Assembly (NCBI RefSeq): GCF_003286075.1
Contig: NZ_QLUV01000008.1
Span: 1-64,000 of the forward strand
Reading direction: 5' to 3'
DNA from: Paracoccus endophyticus
Lineage (GTDB): Bacteria; Pseudomonadota; Alphaproteobacteria; Rhodobacterales; Rhodobacteraceae
Length of the DNA stretch: 64,000 nt
Shown here: positions 56,323 to 64,000 of the stretch, one piece after another
How positions within the stretch are numbered: the first letter of the stretch is position 1
Layout of the letters: every line of letters starts with the position of its first letter
The notes under the pieces: model-generated
What the model saw: the letters and a program-made list of their open reading frames with translations, nothing else
What the model was told of the DNA's origin: nothing
Databases searched by the model: none
Position numbers and translations under genes: made by a program

Positions 56323-58527
56323 ATGATCCGCGCATTCCATCGCTGGCCGGGCCTTGTGGCCGCGCTGCTGCTGGTCGTGCTGGCGCTGTCGGGCGCGGCG
56401 CTGTCGCTTTATCCCGCAGTCGAGCGGCTGTCCGCGCCGCAGGCCGGGGCCGGGCTTTCCGTCGCCGATCTTGCCGGACGGATCGCCGCCAGCCATCCGG
56501 GGCTGGAACAGATCCGGCGCGCGCCCTCGGGGCTGGTCACCGCCTACTGGTTTGATGGCGGCACCCCGCAGGCCGCCGTCATCGACCCGGCAACCGGGCT
56601 TGATGCCGCCCCGGCCGATCCCGACCCGGTTCGGCGCTGGCTGACCAACCTGCACCGCTCGCTGTTTCTGGGTGACGCCGGGCGGATCGTGACCGCCGTG
56701 GGCGCCGGTGCGATGCTGGTGCTGGCGCTGTCGGGCGCGGTGCTGGTCGCGCGCCGCACGGGCGGCTGGCGGCGGTGGTTCGCCCCGCTGCGCGGGCCCG
56801 TGGCCGGGCGGCTGCACGTCGAGATCGCGCGGATCGCGGTCCTGGGCCTGGTGCTGTCCTCGGCCACCGCGCTGTGGATGACAGCCTCGACCTTCGATCT
56901 GCTGCCGGACGGGGCCAGCACGCCCCCGTTTCCTGCCGAGGTCAGCGGACGGACCGGCGCGGATCTGGCGGCGGCAGGCGCGTTGCAGATACCCGTCGCC
57001 ACCTTCCGCAGCCTGTCGCTGGCCGATCCGGGCGATCCGGCCGATGCCCACACCCTGAAGACCGCCCAGGGCACCGGTTATCTGGACCAGGGCACCGGCG
57101 CGCTGCTGGCCTGGGCCGATCTTGCGGGCTGGAGCCGCGTGTCCGAGACGATCTTCATGCTGCACACGGGGCAGGGCGCCGCGGTGCTGGGGCTGGTGCT
57201 GGGGCTGATGGCGCTTGGCGTGCCGGTGATGGCGGGAACCGGCCTGGTCCTGTGGCTTGCGTCGCGCCGCGCGCGGCCCCGCATCCGCGGCAATGCCCCG
57301 CCCCGGAACGCCGGGACGGTCCTCCTTGTCGGCAGCGAGGGCGGCTCGACCTGGGGCTTTGCCTCGACGCTGCACGCGGCGCTGACCGATGCCGGCCAGA
57401 ACGTCCACGTCGCCCCGATGTCCGGCTTTGACCCGGCGCGCTATCCTCGGGCCGCACGGTTCATCATCCTTGCCGCGACCTATGGCGAGGGCTGCGCCCC
57501 GGCCTCGGCCAGGGGGTTCCTCGACCGGCTGGCGCGGATGGACCGCGCACCCTGTGCCCCGCTTGCGGTGCTGGGCTTCGGGGACCGCAGCTTTCCGGCC
57601 TTCTGCGCCTATGCCGAGGCGGTTTCGACCGCCGCCGAGGCCAAGGGCTGGCCGCAGCTTCTTGCCACAGGCAGCATCGACCGCCAGTCGCCGCAGGACT
57701 TCGCCCGCTGGGGACGCACGCTTGGCGCGGCGCTGGGGATGGCGCTGGACCTGGTCCATCAGCCGGTGACGCCCGCAAGCGAGCCGCTGACGCTGGTGTC
57801 GCGCCGCGATTACGGCGCCGAGGTGCAGGCCCCGACCGCGATCCTGCGCTTTGCCCGGCCGCCTGTCACGCTGTGGCAGCGGCTGACCGGGCAGGGGTTC
57901 GCACGCTATCGCGCGGGTGATCTGCTGGGCATCCTGCCGGAAGGCTCGCCGGTGCCGCGGCTTTATTCGCTGGCGTCCGGCTCGTCCGACGGCTTCATCG
58001 AGATCGTGGTGCGCAAGCAGCCGGGCGGGCTGTGCTCGGGGCAGCTGGTCGAACTGCAGCGGGGCGGAACCGTGCAGGCCTTCCTGCGCCGCAATCCGGG
58101 GTTCCGCGCCGGCCGGGGCCGCACGCCGCTGATCCTGATCGGCGCGGGCACCGGGATCGGGCCGCTTGCAGGCTTCATCCGCGCCAATGCGCGCCGCCGC
58201 CCGGTGCATCTGTTCTTCGGGATGCGGCATCCGGACAGCGACTTTCTGTATCGCGAGGACCTGGCCGAGTGGCAGGCATCCCGGCGCCTGTCCCGCCTTG
58301 TCACCGCGCGTTCGCGCGGCGAGCGGCCGCATTACGTCCAGGACGCGCTGCGGCACGAGGCCGCCGAGGTCGCCCGCCTGATCGGCGAGGGCGCGCGGGT
58401 GATGGTCTGCGGCGGCCGCGGGATGGCGGCGGGCGTCAGCACCGCGCTGGCCGAGATCCTTGCGCCGGCCGGGCTGACGCCGGCACTGCTGAAAGCCGAG
58501 GGGCGCTATGTCGAAGACATCTACTGA
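56323..58527 (+). CDS. PepSY-TM/flavodoxin/ferredoxin-reductase fusion
   Basis: A 734-residue membrane flavoreductase. PepSY-TM part (about 1-320) with helices near 10-30, 125-145, 165-190 and 285-312; likely heme-ligand histidines are His6, and those in NLHRS (about 111), RLHVE (164) and MLHTG (280). A flavodoxin domain follows (about 328-475: VLLVGSEGGSTWG, ATYGEG), then an FAD domain (PRLYSLASGS) and an NADPH domain (LILIGAGTGIGPLAG). It resembles the sulfite-reductase flavoprotein type and would carry electrons from cytoplasmic NADPH across the membrane to periplasmic acceptors. The apbE start overlaps its end by 20 bp. Confidence 0.9.
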   Translation: MIRAFHRWPGLVAALLLVVLALSGAALSLYPAVERLSAPQAGAGLSVADLAGRIAASHPGLEQIRRAPSGLVTAYWFDGGTPQAAVIDPATGLDAAPADPDPVRRWLTNLHRSLFLGDAGRIVTAVGAGAMLVLALSGAVLVARRTGGWRRWFAPLRGPVAGRLHVEIARIAVLGLVLSSATALWMTASTFDLLPDGASTPPFPAEVSGRTGADLAAAGALQIPVATFRSLSLADPGDPADAHTLKTAQGTGYLDQGTGALLAWADLAGWSRVSETIFMLHTGQGAAVLGLVLGLMALGVPVMAGTGLVLWLASRRARPRIRGNAPPRNAGTVLLVGSEGGSTWGFASTLHAALTDAGQNVHVAPMSGFDPARYPRAARFIILAATYGEGCAPASARGFLDRLARMDRAPCAPLAVLGFGDRSFPAFCAYAEAVSTAAEAKGWPQLLATGSIDRQSPQDFARWGRTLGAALGMALDLVHQPVTPASEPLTLVSRRDYGAEVQAPTAILRFARPPVTLWQRLTGQGFARYRAGDLLGILPEGSPVPRLYSLASGSSDGFIEIVVRKQPGGLCSGQLVELQRGGTVQAFLRRNPGFRAGRGRTPLILIGAGTGIGPLAGFIRANARRRPVHLFFGMRHPDSDFLYREDLAEWQASRRLSRLVTARSRGERPHYVQDALRHEAAEVARLIGEGARVMVCGGRGMAAGVSTALAEILAPAGLTPALLKAEGRYVEDIY

Positions 58528-59464
58528 CCTGACCCGCCACGCGCTGAGCGGCCCCACCATGGGCGCCCGGTGGTCGGCCCTGTTCTTTGCGGAGGACCTT
58601 GATCCGACGCCGGTGCAGCAGGCCTTGCAGGCCGCCGCCGAGGAGGTGGACGCGCAGATGTCCATCTGGCGGCCCGACAGCGACCTGATGCGGCTGAACG
58701 CGGCGCCGGTCGGGGAATGGGTTTCCGTGCCCGCGCCTCTGATGACGGTGCTGCGGCTGGGGCTGGAGGTCGGCCGCGCCTCGGCCGGCGCCTTCGACAT
58801 CGCCGTGGGCGACGCGGTGACGGCCTGGGGCTTCGGCCCGGCGGCGGCGGATGGGGATCGGATCAGGCAGGCGCTGGCGGCCCCGCGCCCGCCCGCGCAC
58901 GAGGTGCTGGATCTCGCCGTCGCGGCCGGCCGGGCCCGCAGGACAGCGCCCGTCACGCTTGACCTGAACGGCATCGCCAAGGGCTATGGCGTGGACCGGC
59001 TGGCCGAGACGCTGAGGCGCTTCGGCATCGGTGCGGCACTGGTCGGCATCGACGGCGAGATGCGCGCCCTTGGCCTGCGCCCGGATGGCACGCCCTGGGC
59101 CGTGGCGGTCGAGGCGCCCGACCCCAGCCGCCGCGCGGCGCATTCGCTGCTGGCGCTGCACGATGCGGCGGTGGCGACTTCGGGCGATTACCGGCACCGC
59201 GTTCAGGCCGGGGGCCGGGCGCTGTCGCACACCATGGACCCGCGCCGCGGCGCGCCGCTGCTAGCGCCGCCGGCCTCGGTCACGGTGGTCGCGCAAACCT
59301 GCGCAGAGGCCGACGCCTGGGCCAGCGCGCTGATGGTGCAGGGCGCAGCCGCGGGCCCCGCGCTGGCCCGCCGCCGTGGCCTTGATGCGCTGTTTCTGCT
59401 GCGCGAGGGAACCGGCCTTCGGGCCGTGTCGGTGGGCCGTCTGTTCGGGGGTCTGGACAGATGA
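58508..59464 (+). CDS. apbE: FAD:protein FMN transferase
   Basis: Attaches FMN covalently to Thr or Ser of exported flavoproteins. The 318-residue protein has MSIWRPDSDLMRLN, DLNGIAKGYGVDRL with metal and FAD contacts, and the SHTMDPRRG motif, all ApbE signatures. No signal peptide or lipobox is visible at this start, whereas many ApbE proteins are exported; a cytoplasmic form or an upstream start inside the previous gene are both possible. Its substrate is most simply the DUF2271 protein two genes upstream. Confidence 0.92.
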   Translation: MSKTSTDLTRHALSGPTMGARWSALFFAEDLDPTPVQQALQAAAEEVDAQMSIWRPDSDLMRLNAAPVGEWVSVPAPLMTVLRLGLEVGRASAGAFDIAVGDAVTAWGFGPAAADGDRIRQALAAPRPPAHEVLDLAVAAGRARRTAPVTLDLNGIAKGYGVDRLAETLRRFGIGAALVGIDGEMRALGLRPDGTPWAVAVEAPDPSRRAAHSLLALHDAAVATSGDYRHRVQAGGRALSHTMDPRRGAPLLAPPASVTVVAQTCAEADAWASALMVQGAAAGPALARRRGLDALFLLREGTGLRAVSVGRLFGGLDR

Positions 59465-60198
59465 CGCGCGTGCAGAGCAGGCGTCCTGGCGCTTTCTGCC
59501 GGTTCATCCCCGCAAGGCGGCCTTGCCGGTGCGCCCCTCCTTGGGCGCGGGCAGACAGGCTGTCGTCCCCATGCAACCCCCGGCAGCCGCCGGGCCACAG
59601 GACAACAAAGGGGGGCGATGCGAACCTGGTCTGCGTCAAGGTCGGGGCGCGCGCAGGGCAGAAAGGCCGATAGCCGCGTTTGCCGCCGCGGTTGTCGGAT
59701 CGGTCCGGCAGACCTGCCGCATTCCGGGCCACCAGCGGGCAAGAGCGCAGCTGAGGAGATCTTGGGTCAACCGGAGGGCGATCCAGCCGCCGTGGACAGG
59801 ATTGCCCTCGATGCCCTGCGCCCGCTGCTCCGGCGTGTGGGCGGCGAACGCCATCCGCCCCGCACGCCGTCCGGCCAGCGTGCCGTCCGGCCAGCGTGCC
59901 CTGCACCGGATTGCCACGCGCGCGGCCACGTCCGCCGAGTCAGGTCGACCACCAGACAGGGCCTAGCCGGCGGACGGCTGGACGGCCCCGCTGGTTCGTC
60001 ACCCGCCGGCCATCCGCCAGGAAATGCTGACGGTCACGAACCTTCATCAACCCGGCATGGCCCTGGCCTGCGAGGCCCCGCCTCCAGATCCCGACGCCGC
60101 GCGTGCATCGGAATGTGAAGGCGCTGAGCCTTTTCCTTCACAAGCCTATCTACTACACGGACCCGGTTGTTCCCGTGGCTGAACTGAGAAAGGTCATC
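59465..60198. other. Intergenic stretch before polysaccharide locus
   Basis: About 730 bp with no supported gene. It contains a 16-bp direct repeat at 59866-59897. The last 100 bp (60110-60198) drop sharply in GC and likely contain the glycosyltransferase promoter. An in-frame GTG at 60103 could extend that gene, but the ribosome binding site favours 60199. Confidence 0.45.
59866..59897. repeat. 16-bp direct tandem repeat
   Basis: Two perfect adjacent copies of GCCGTCCGGCCAGCGT (59866-59881 and 59882-59897). No gene function can be tied to it. Confidence 0.8.
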
Positions 60199-61836
60199 AT
60201 GACCACGCCTGCATCGCACAAGCCTCTCGGACAGCCGGCGGTGGATCATATCCGGCGTGAAGTCTCTCAGGTCCTTGCGATCTACGATCTTCTCTATCCG
60301 ACACAGACGCTGAACCTGTTCCTTTACGAAAGCAACGATCCCCTTTCAGGAAAGCCCTCGGTGATCGAGGGGCCTGTCACCTTGCAGGCCAGCCATCTCA
60401 GCCCCGAATTCCTGGGTCAGATGCGCAGGCCCGCCCCGCGGGAGGGGGCGCCTGTCGTCACCGTCATGGTCTCGATCCCGCGCGCGCCTCTGCCAAGCGA
60501 GAGGGCGCTGACCGATGCGCCCTGGGCGCCGGTGCGCGGGCTGAAGGCTGTTCATCGTCTCAGCCCGATGCTCTACGAGACGATCCGCTATCAGGCCGAG
60601 ATGGCCCGCAAACGCCGCTCACGGCGTGTGCACAGCACGGTCTCGCTTGCGCGCAGCCAGGGTTCGCAGTTGTTTCCGCCCCCTGCGCCTGCCGACAGCG
60701 CCACCAGACCCGCGATCCTGATCGGCATGCACTGGCTGGAAGTCGGGGGAGCCGAAGCACTGGCCTTCGATACGGTGCAATGGGCGCTCGAGGCAGGGCT
60801 GCGCGTGTTCGTGGTCACCTCGGTGCCCTCGATCCAGCGCCTGAGAAGCAAGCTGCCCGATCATCCGGATGTCCGGTTCATCCCGCTGGACCGCTACCTG
60901 CCCCATCACCTGTGGCCCCGCTTCATCGAGCAGCTGGCCCTGACCGAGAACATCCGGCTGGTCCATATCCATCATTGCACGTTCCTGTACGAATCCCTGC
61001 CACAGTTGCGCACCATGATGCCCTGGGTCAGGGTCATCGACAGCACCCACATCGTCGAATATGCAGACGGCGGTTATCCCCGGATCTCGGGGGTATGGTC
61101 GAACTACATCGACATGCACCATGTCATCAGCCGCCAGCTCGTGCGCTATTACCGCGACGATTTCCACATCGTCGGCAAGGTCCGGCTGGGCCGCATGCTG
61201 ACCCGGCCAGAGGGCGAGGCGAGCCCGCCGGACCTGCGCCTGCAGGCCGGACAGAAAACCCTGCACGTCACCTTCATCGGCCGGCTTTATTATCAAAAGC
61301 GCCCCGTCGTCGTCGTCGAGGCCATCCGCGCCCTTGCCGGCTGGGCGGACAGGAACCAGGTGGATCTGCGTGGCACCATCGTGGGCGAGGGGCCGTTCCG
61401 GGGGGCGGTCACGCGGCTGCTGCAACGGTACGGGCTGCAGGACAGGGTGGCGATCGAGCCTGCCTCGGCCGACGTGCCCGGCCTTCTCGGGCGGTCGGAC
61501 ATCCTGCTGCTTCCCTCCAACAACGAGGGGCTGGCGCTGGTCTGCTACGAGGCGCTGGCCCATGGCTGCATCCCGATCTCGACCGATGTCGGCGCCCAGG
61601 GCGAGATCATCCCGCCGGACCTGCTGGTGCCCGTGGAACCCCGCGCGGCCGTGCGCGGCATCGTCACCGCCGTGGACCGGCTGTGGCGGGACGGCGCGTT
61701 CCTTGCCGCGCAAAAGGCCGCGCTGCAGGCCGCATCGCGCGCGCTTGCCGCTGATCCGACCGCCCGAGAGGTGCTGATGCCGCTTTACCGGGATGCAGCG
61801 CAAGGCCACCAGACCGAGGAGACCGGTTCCCGATGA
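60199..61836 (+). CDS. Glycosyltransferase family 4 protein
   Basis: A 545-residue cytoplasmic enzyme. Residues 1-170 are an extra N-terminal region of unknown role. The GT-B fold follows: acceptor half with HWLEVGGAEALAFD (about 178-191), donor half with FIGRLYYQKRP, IVGEGPF and the nucleotide-sugar motif near PSNNEGLALVCYEALAHG. ATG at 60199 is supported by GAAAGG. Probably adds a sugar during surface polysaccharide assembly. It overlaps the next gene by 4 bp. Confidence 0.88.
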   Translation: MTTPASHKPLGQPAVDHIRREVSQVLAIYDLLYPTQTLNLFLYESNDPLSGKPSVIEGPVTLQASHLSPEFLGQMRRPAPREGAPVVTVMVSIPRAPLPSERALTDAPWAPVRGLKAVHRLSPMLYETIRYQAEMARKRRSRRVHSTVSLARSQGSQLFPPPAPADSATRPAILIGMHWLEVGGAEALAFDTVQWALEAGLRVFVVTSVPSIQRLRSKLPDHPDVRFIPLDRYLPHHLWPRFIEQLALTENIRLVHIHHCTFLYESLPQLRTMMPWVRVIDSTHIVEYADGGYPRISGVWSNYIDMHHVISRQLVRYYRDDFHIVGKVRLGRMLTRPEGEASPPDLRLQAGQKTLHVTFIGRLYYQKRPVVVVEAIRALAGWADRNQVDLRGTIVGEGPFRGAVTRLLQRYGLQDRVAIEPASADVPGLLGRSDILLLPSNNEGLALVCYEALAHGCIPISTDVGAQGEIIPPDLLVPVEPRAAVRGIVTAVDRLWRDGAFLAAQKAALQAASRALAADPTAREVLMPLYRDAAQGHQTEETGSR

Positions 61837-62735
61837 GCGCCCTGACCAGAACGGCCGCCGTCATCGTCACCTTCAACCGCTCTGCCAAGCTGATGAAGGT
61901 CCTGGATGCGCTGGACCGCCAGACCCTGAAGCCCGACCTGATCCTGGTCGTGGACAACGCCTCGACCGACAACACCGCGGAGCTGGTCGAGGCGCGCGCC
62001 ACGCAGGACAGCGCGATCCGCTATATGCGCCTGCCCCGGAACGTGGGCGGGGCCGGGGGCTTTCACGAAGGGATGAAGGCCGCCTATGCCCAGGGGGCCA
62101 ACTATTTCTGGGTGTCCGACGACGACGCCTATCCCGAGCCAGACGCCCTTGAAAGGCTGCTGGACGCCATCACCGCCTTTGAGGACGCGAACGTCTGGCG
62201 CCCCAGCTTTGCCTGCTCGCGGGTCGAATGGACCGACGGGACCCTGTGCGAGATGAACACGCCGCGCCCGGTCTGGGACTGGCCGCGCTTTCTGACCCCG
62301 GACCGGCCGTGGGCGCTGGTCGATTCCTGCTCGTTCGTGTCGGCGCTGATCCCGCGGTGGGCGGTGCGCGAACATGGGCTGCCGATCGCGGACTACTTCA
62401 TCTGGTTCGACGACGCCGAATACACCCGCCGCATCGCGCGGTCGTACCCCGGCATCTACTGCCCCGAAAGCCGGGTGATCCACGACACGCCCGACAACAG
62501 GGGCGTCAACTTCGGGATGATCGACGACAAGAGCCTGTGGAAGTTCAAGTACGGCGCCCGCAATGAAACCTCATGGCGCCGCCGCGAGCAGGGTCTGGCG
62601 GGCGTGCTGGCCTATGCTTATGGTGTCCGACGGCAGATGCGGGAGGCAGGTGTCCCCCGGCGCCTGAAATGGTCCATCTATGGTGCGATTTTCAAGGGTT
62701 ACGCCTTTCGGCCTGCAATCGAGCACGTGACGTGA
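61833..62735 (+). CDS. Glycosyltransferase family 2 protein
   Basis: A 300-residue GT-A enzyme. VIVTFNRSAKLMKVLDALDRQ is the family start, VVDNASTDNT binds the nucleotide, and FWVSDDDAYPEPDAL holds the DxD-type metal motif. The WFDDAEYTRRI block is typical of rhamnosyl- or galactofuranosyl-transferase-like members. Both neighbours overlap it by 4 bp (ATGA, GTGA), so the locus is one translationally coupled operon. Confidence 0.9.
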   Translation: MSALTRTAAVIVTFNRSAKLMKVLDALDRQTLKPDLILVVDNASTDNTAELVEARATQDSAIRYMRLPRNVGGAGGFHEGMKAAYAQGANYFWVSDDDAYPEPDALERLLDAITAFEDANVWRPSFACSRVEWTDGTLCEMNTPRPVWDWPRFLTPDRPWALVDSCSFVSALIPRWAVREHGLPIADYFIWFDDAEYTRRIARSYPGIYCPESRVIHDTPDNRGVNFGMIDDKSLWKFKYGARNETSWRRREQGLAGVLAYAYGVRRQMREAGVPRRLKWSIYGAIFKGYAFRPAIEHVT

Positions 62736-63589
62736 TCAGACCAGATTTCTCATTGCGAAAAATGGCCAAGCTGCTGGCGGGACCCAGATCCTTTCGATTG
62801 AACAGGACTACCCTGACCAGCCTGGCGGAGGAATTCGACGCGACGCCTGCCATCATGGCGAAATTCGTGCATCGTTTCTGTCCTGCTGCGGTCGAGGACA
62901 ATCGATTCTGGGCAAAATCCGACACGATGCTGTTCGTCCATATCCCCAAGACCGCCGGCATGTCGGTGGGAAAGGCGATGCAGCAGGCTTTCGATCAGTT
63001 CCACGGAGTCGAATGGAACAACATAGGCCCCTCGTTCTATAAGGCGTCGCGACAGGCCGCCTATCTGCAATCCAGAGGCAATATCCGTCAGATTGTCATG
63101 GGCCATTATGGCTGGAGCGAGATGCAGCTCTGGCGCAATCAGGAACTGCCGATCAAGTCGGCGACCATCCTGCGCGACCCGGTCCAACGGATGATCTCGA
63201 ACTTCAACTACAACAGCTCTGCCGCTCATCCGGCGCACCAAGACTTTGTGAAACGCTTCCCTCAAATCGAAAGCTATGTCGAAAGCACCAGCTTTGACGT
63301 GCAGTTGTCGCAGGCCATCGGTTTTGCCACGTCCTTCGACGACGTGCTGGCCAAGCTGACACGGTATTACAGCTTCATTGGCGTCACCGAACGCCTAAGC
63401 CAGTCTCTGGCCTTCCTGTCTCGGTCCCACGGCCTGCCGCCAATTACCGAATACCATACGAATGTCGGCTCCAAGCCTGCTGATAAGCTGCCTGATGCCG
63501 TCCGGGACCTGATCCTGGACCGCAATCATAACGACACCAAGATTCACGCGCTGATGCTGCGGCTCTACGCGATGTCCGAGGAGACCTGA
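62732..63589 (+). CDS. Sulfotransferase family 2 protein
   Basis: A 285-residue enzyme predicted to transfer sulfate from PAPS to a carbohydrate. The 5'-phosphosulfate loop is HIPKTAGMS (70-78) and the 3'-phosphate motif ILRDPVQRMISNF (146-158). The GTG start at 62732 overlaps the previous stop. Sulfated surface glycan is suggested by its place behind two glycosyltransferases. Base composition from here on is lower in GC than the rest of the window, hinting at acquisition. Confidence 0.85.
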   Translation: MIRPDFSLRKMAKLLAGPRSFRLNRTTLTSLAEEFDATPAIMAKFVHRFCPAAVEDNRFWAKSDTMLFVHIPKTAGMSVGKAMQQAFDQFHGVEWNNIGPSFYKASRQAAYLQSRGNIRQIVMGHYGWSEMQLWRNQELPIKSATILRDPVQRMISNFNYNSSAAHPAHQDFVKRFPQIESYVESTSFDVQLSQAIGFATSFDDVLAKLTRYYSFIGVTERLSQSLAFLSRSHGLPPITEYHTNVGSKPADKLPDAVRDLILDRNHNDTKIHALMLRLYAMSEET

Positions 63590-63590
63590 C

Positions 63591-64000
63591 ATGAATCGAC
63601 AGGCTGCGACGATCACAAGCGCCAAGCCCCTGCGTCTTTTCTTCCATGCTCCCGGTATCGCCGCGCATAGGCCGCGGTCGTCCCTTCCGATGATCACAGG
63701 TGCGCAGTCCACGACCACCGACAGCATCGCAGGGCTTTACCCCAATCACATGCTGACCGGCAATCGCGGCAACATCATTCATGCTGAGGCCCCTGCCAAG
63801 ATCTTCGCCAAGTCGCCCAGCGGCTCGACCTATGGCAACTTGGCAGAGATCCTGAACGCGATCGGCGCCGGCTTCGCCACGCGCATGTCGCGATCATTTG
63901 ACATGGTCATCATTTCGATGGCGAATTTCATTCGGCCCGACCATGACGGGGCGCGCCTGCTAAAAAGCCTCAGGGCGCTCAAGGGCCAGGTTCCGGTGGC
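63591..64000 (+). CDS. Truncated gene, possible polysaccharide pyruvyl transferase
   Basis: ATG at 63591, 1 bp after the sulfotransferase stop; the frame stays open to the window edge (about 136 residues visible). The segment NHMLTGNRGNIIHAEAPAKI and a following hydrophobic FDMVIISMANFI strand recall the N-terminal half of polysaccharide pyruvyl transferase-like proteins, but no decisive motif is in view. Fourth gene of the polysaccharide operon. Confidence 0.55.
   Translation, partial: MNRQAATITSAKPLRLFFHAPGIAAHRPRSSLPMITGAQSTTTDSIAGLYPNHMLTGNRGNIIHAEAPAKIFAKSPSGSTYGNLAEILNAIGAGFATRMSRSFDMVIISMANFIRPDHDGARLLKSLRALKGQVPV

Overview
The window looks like chromosome or chromid DNA of a high-GC alphaproteobacterium of the Rhodobacteraceae, most likely Paracoccus or a close relative. 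The pointers are a red-type (form IC) RuBisCO operon with cbbX, HWE-type histidine kinases, a PcaQ-type LysR gene beside pca genes, and a hairpin repeat of a kind seen in Rhodobacteraceae intergenic DNA. The genus is inferred from gene content. No tRNA, rRNA, CRISPR array or intact transposon was found.

Region 1 (1-6.1 kb): a scar holding an IS3-type OrfA remnant and a frameshifted AAA+ ATPase, then a nitrogen-storage cassette: cyanophycin synthetase (cphA), cyanophycinase and an isoaspartyl peptidase. Together these make the polymer, cut it to beta-Asp-Arg and split the dipeptide. Region 2 (6.1-14.8 kb): signalling. It holds a stand-alone CheB, a 1504-residue CheB-CheR-PAS-GAF-HWE kinase, two single-domain response regulators, a small HWE-like ATPase that lacks the usual phospho-acceptor His, and a Crp/Fnr regulator. 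Region 3 (15.4-26.4 kb): cbbR divergent from cbbF-P-T-A-L-S-X-E-Y-Z, nearly a whole Calvin cycle plus RuBisCO repair and salvage. Region 4 (26.3-27.2 kb): a phosphotransferase remnant and a rhomboid protease.

Region 5 (27.6-42.8 kb): aromatic and hydroaromatic catabolism. pobA-pcaC-pcaH-pcaG plus a beta-keto acid cleavage enzyme convert 4-hydroxybenzoate through protocatechuate. pcaQ is divergent from pobA. A long reverse-strand operon carries a polar amino acid-type ABC transporter with two binding proteins, a type II dehydroquinase, a shikimate/quinate dehydrogenase-like enzyme and pcaB. A LysR gene, bracketed by a perfect 16-bp inverted repeat, stands between that operon and a QsuB-type 3-dehydroshikimate dehydratase. 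The set reads as uptake of quinate or shikimate and funnelling to protocatechuate. No pcaD, pcaIJ or pcaF is present.

Region 6 (42.9-48.3 kb): an ExoD-like membrane protein, then a PHA synthase, a MaoC-phosphotransacetylase fusion and acetate kinase. Region 7 (48.7-54.6 kb): a three-enzyme fusion (phosphoribosyltransferase, dienelactone hydrolase-like, erythromycin esterase-like) with a heptanucleotide repeat upstream, and two membrane-anchored alpha/beta hydrolases. Region 8 (55.4-59.5 kb): an operon for flavin-based electron export: PepSY protein, DUF2271 protein with an ApbE flavinylation motif, PepSY-TM/flavodoxin/reductase fusion, and ApbE. Region 9 (60.2-64.0 kb): the start of a surface-polysaccharide locus with two glycosyltransferases, a sulfotransferase and a truncated fourth gene, of visibly lower GC toward the window end.
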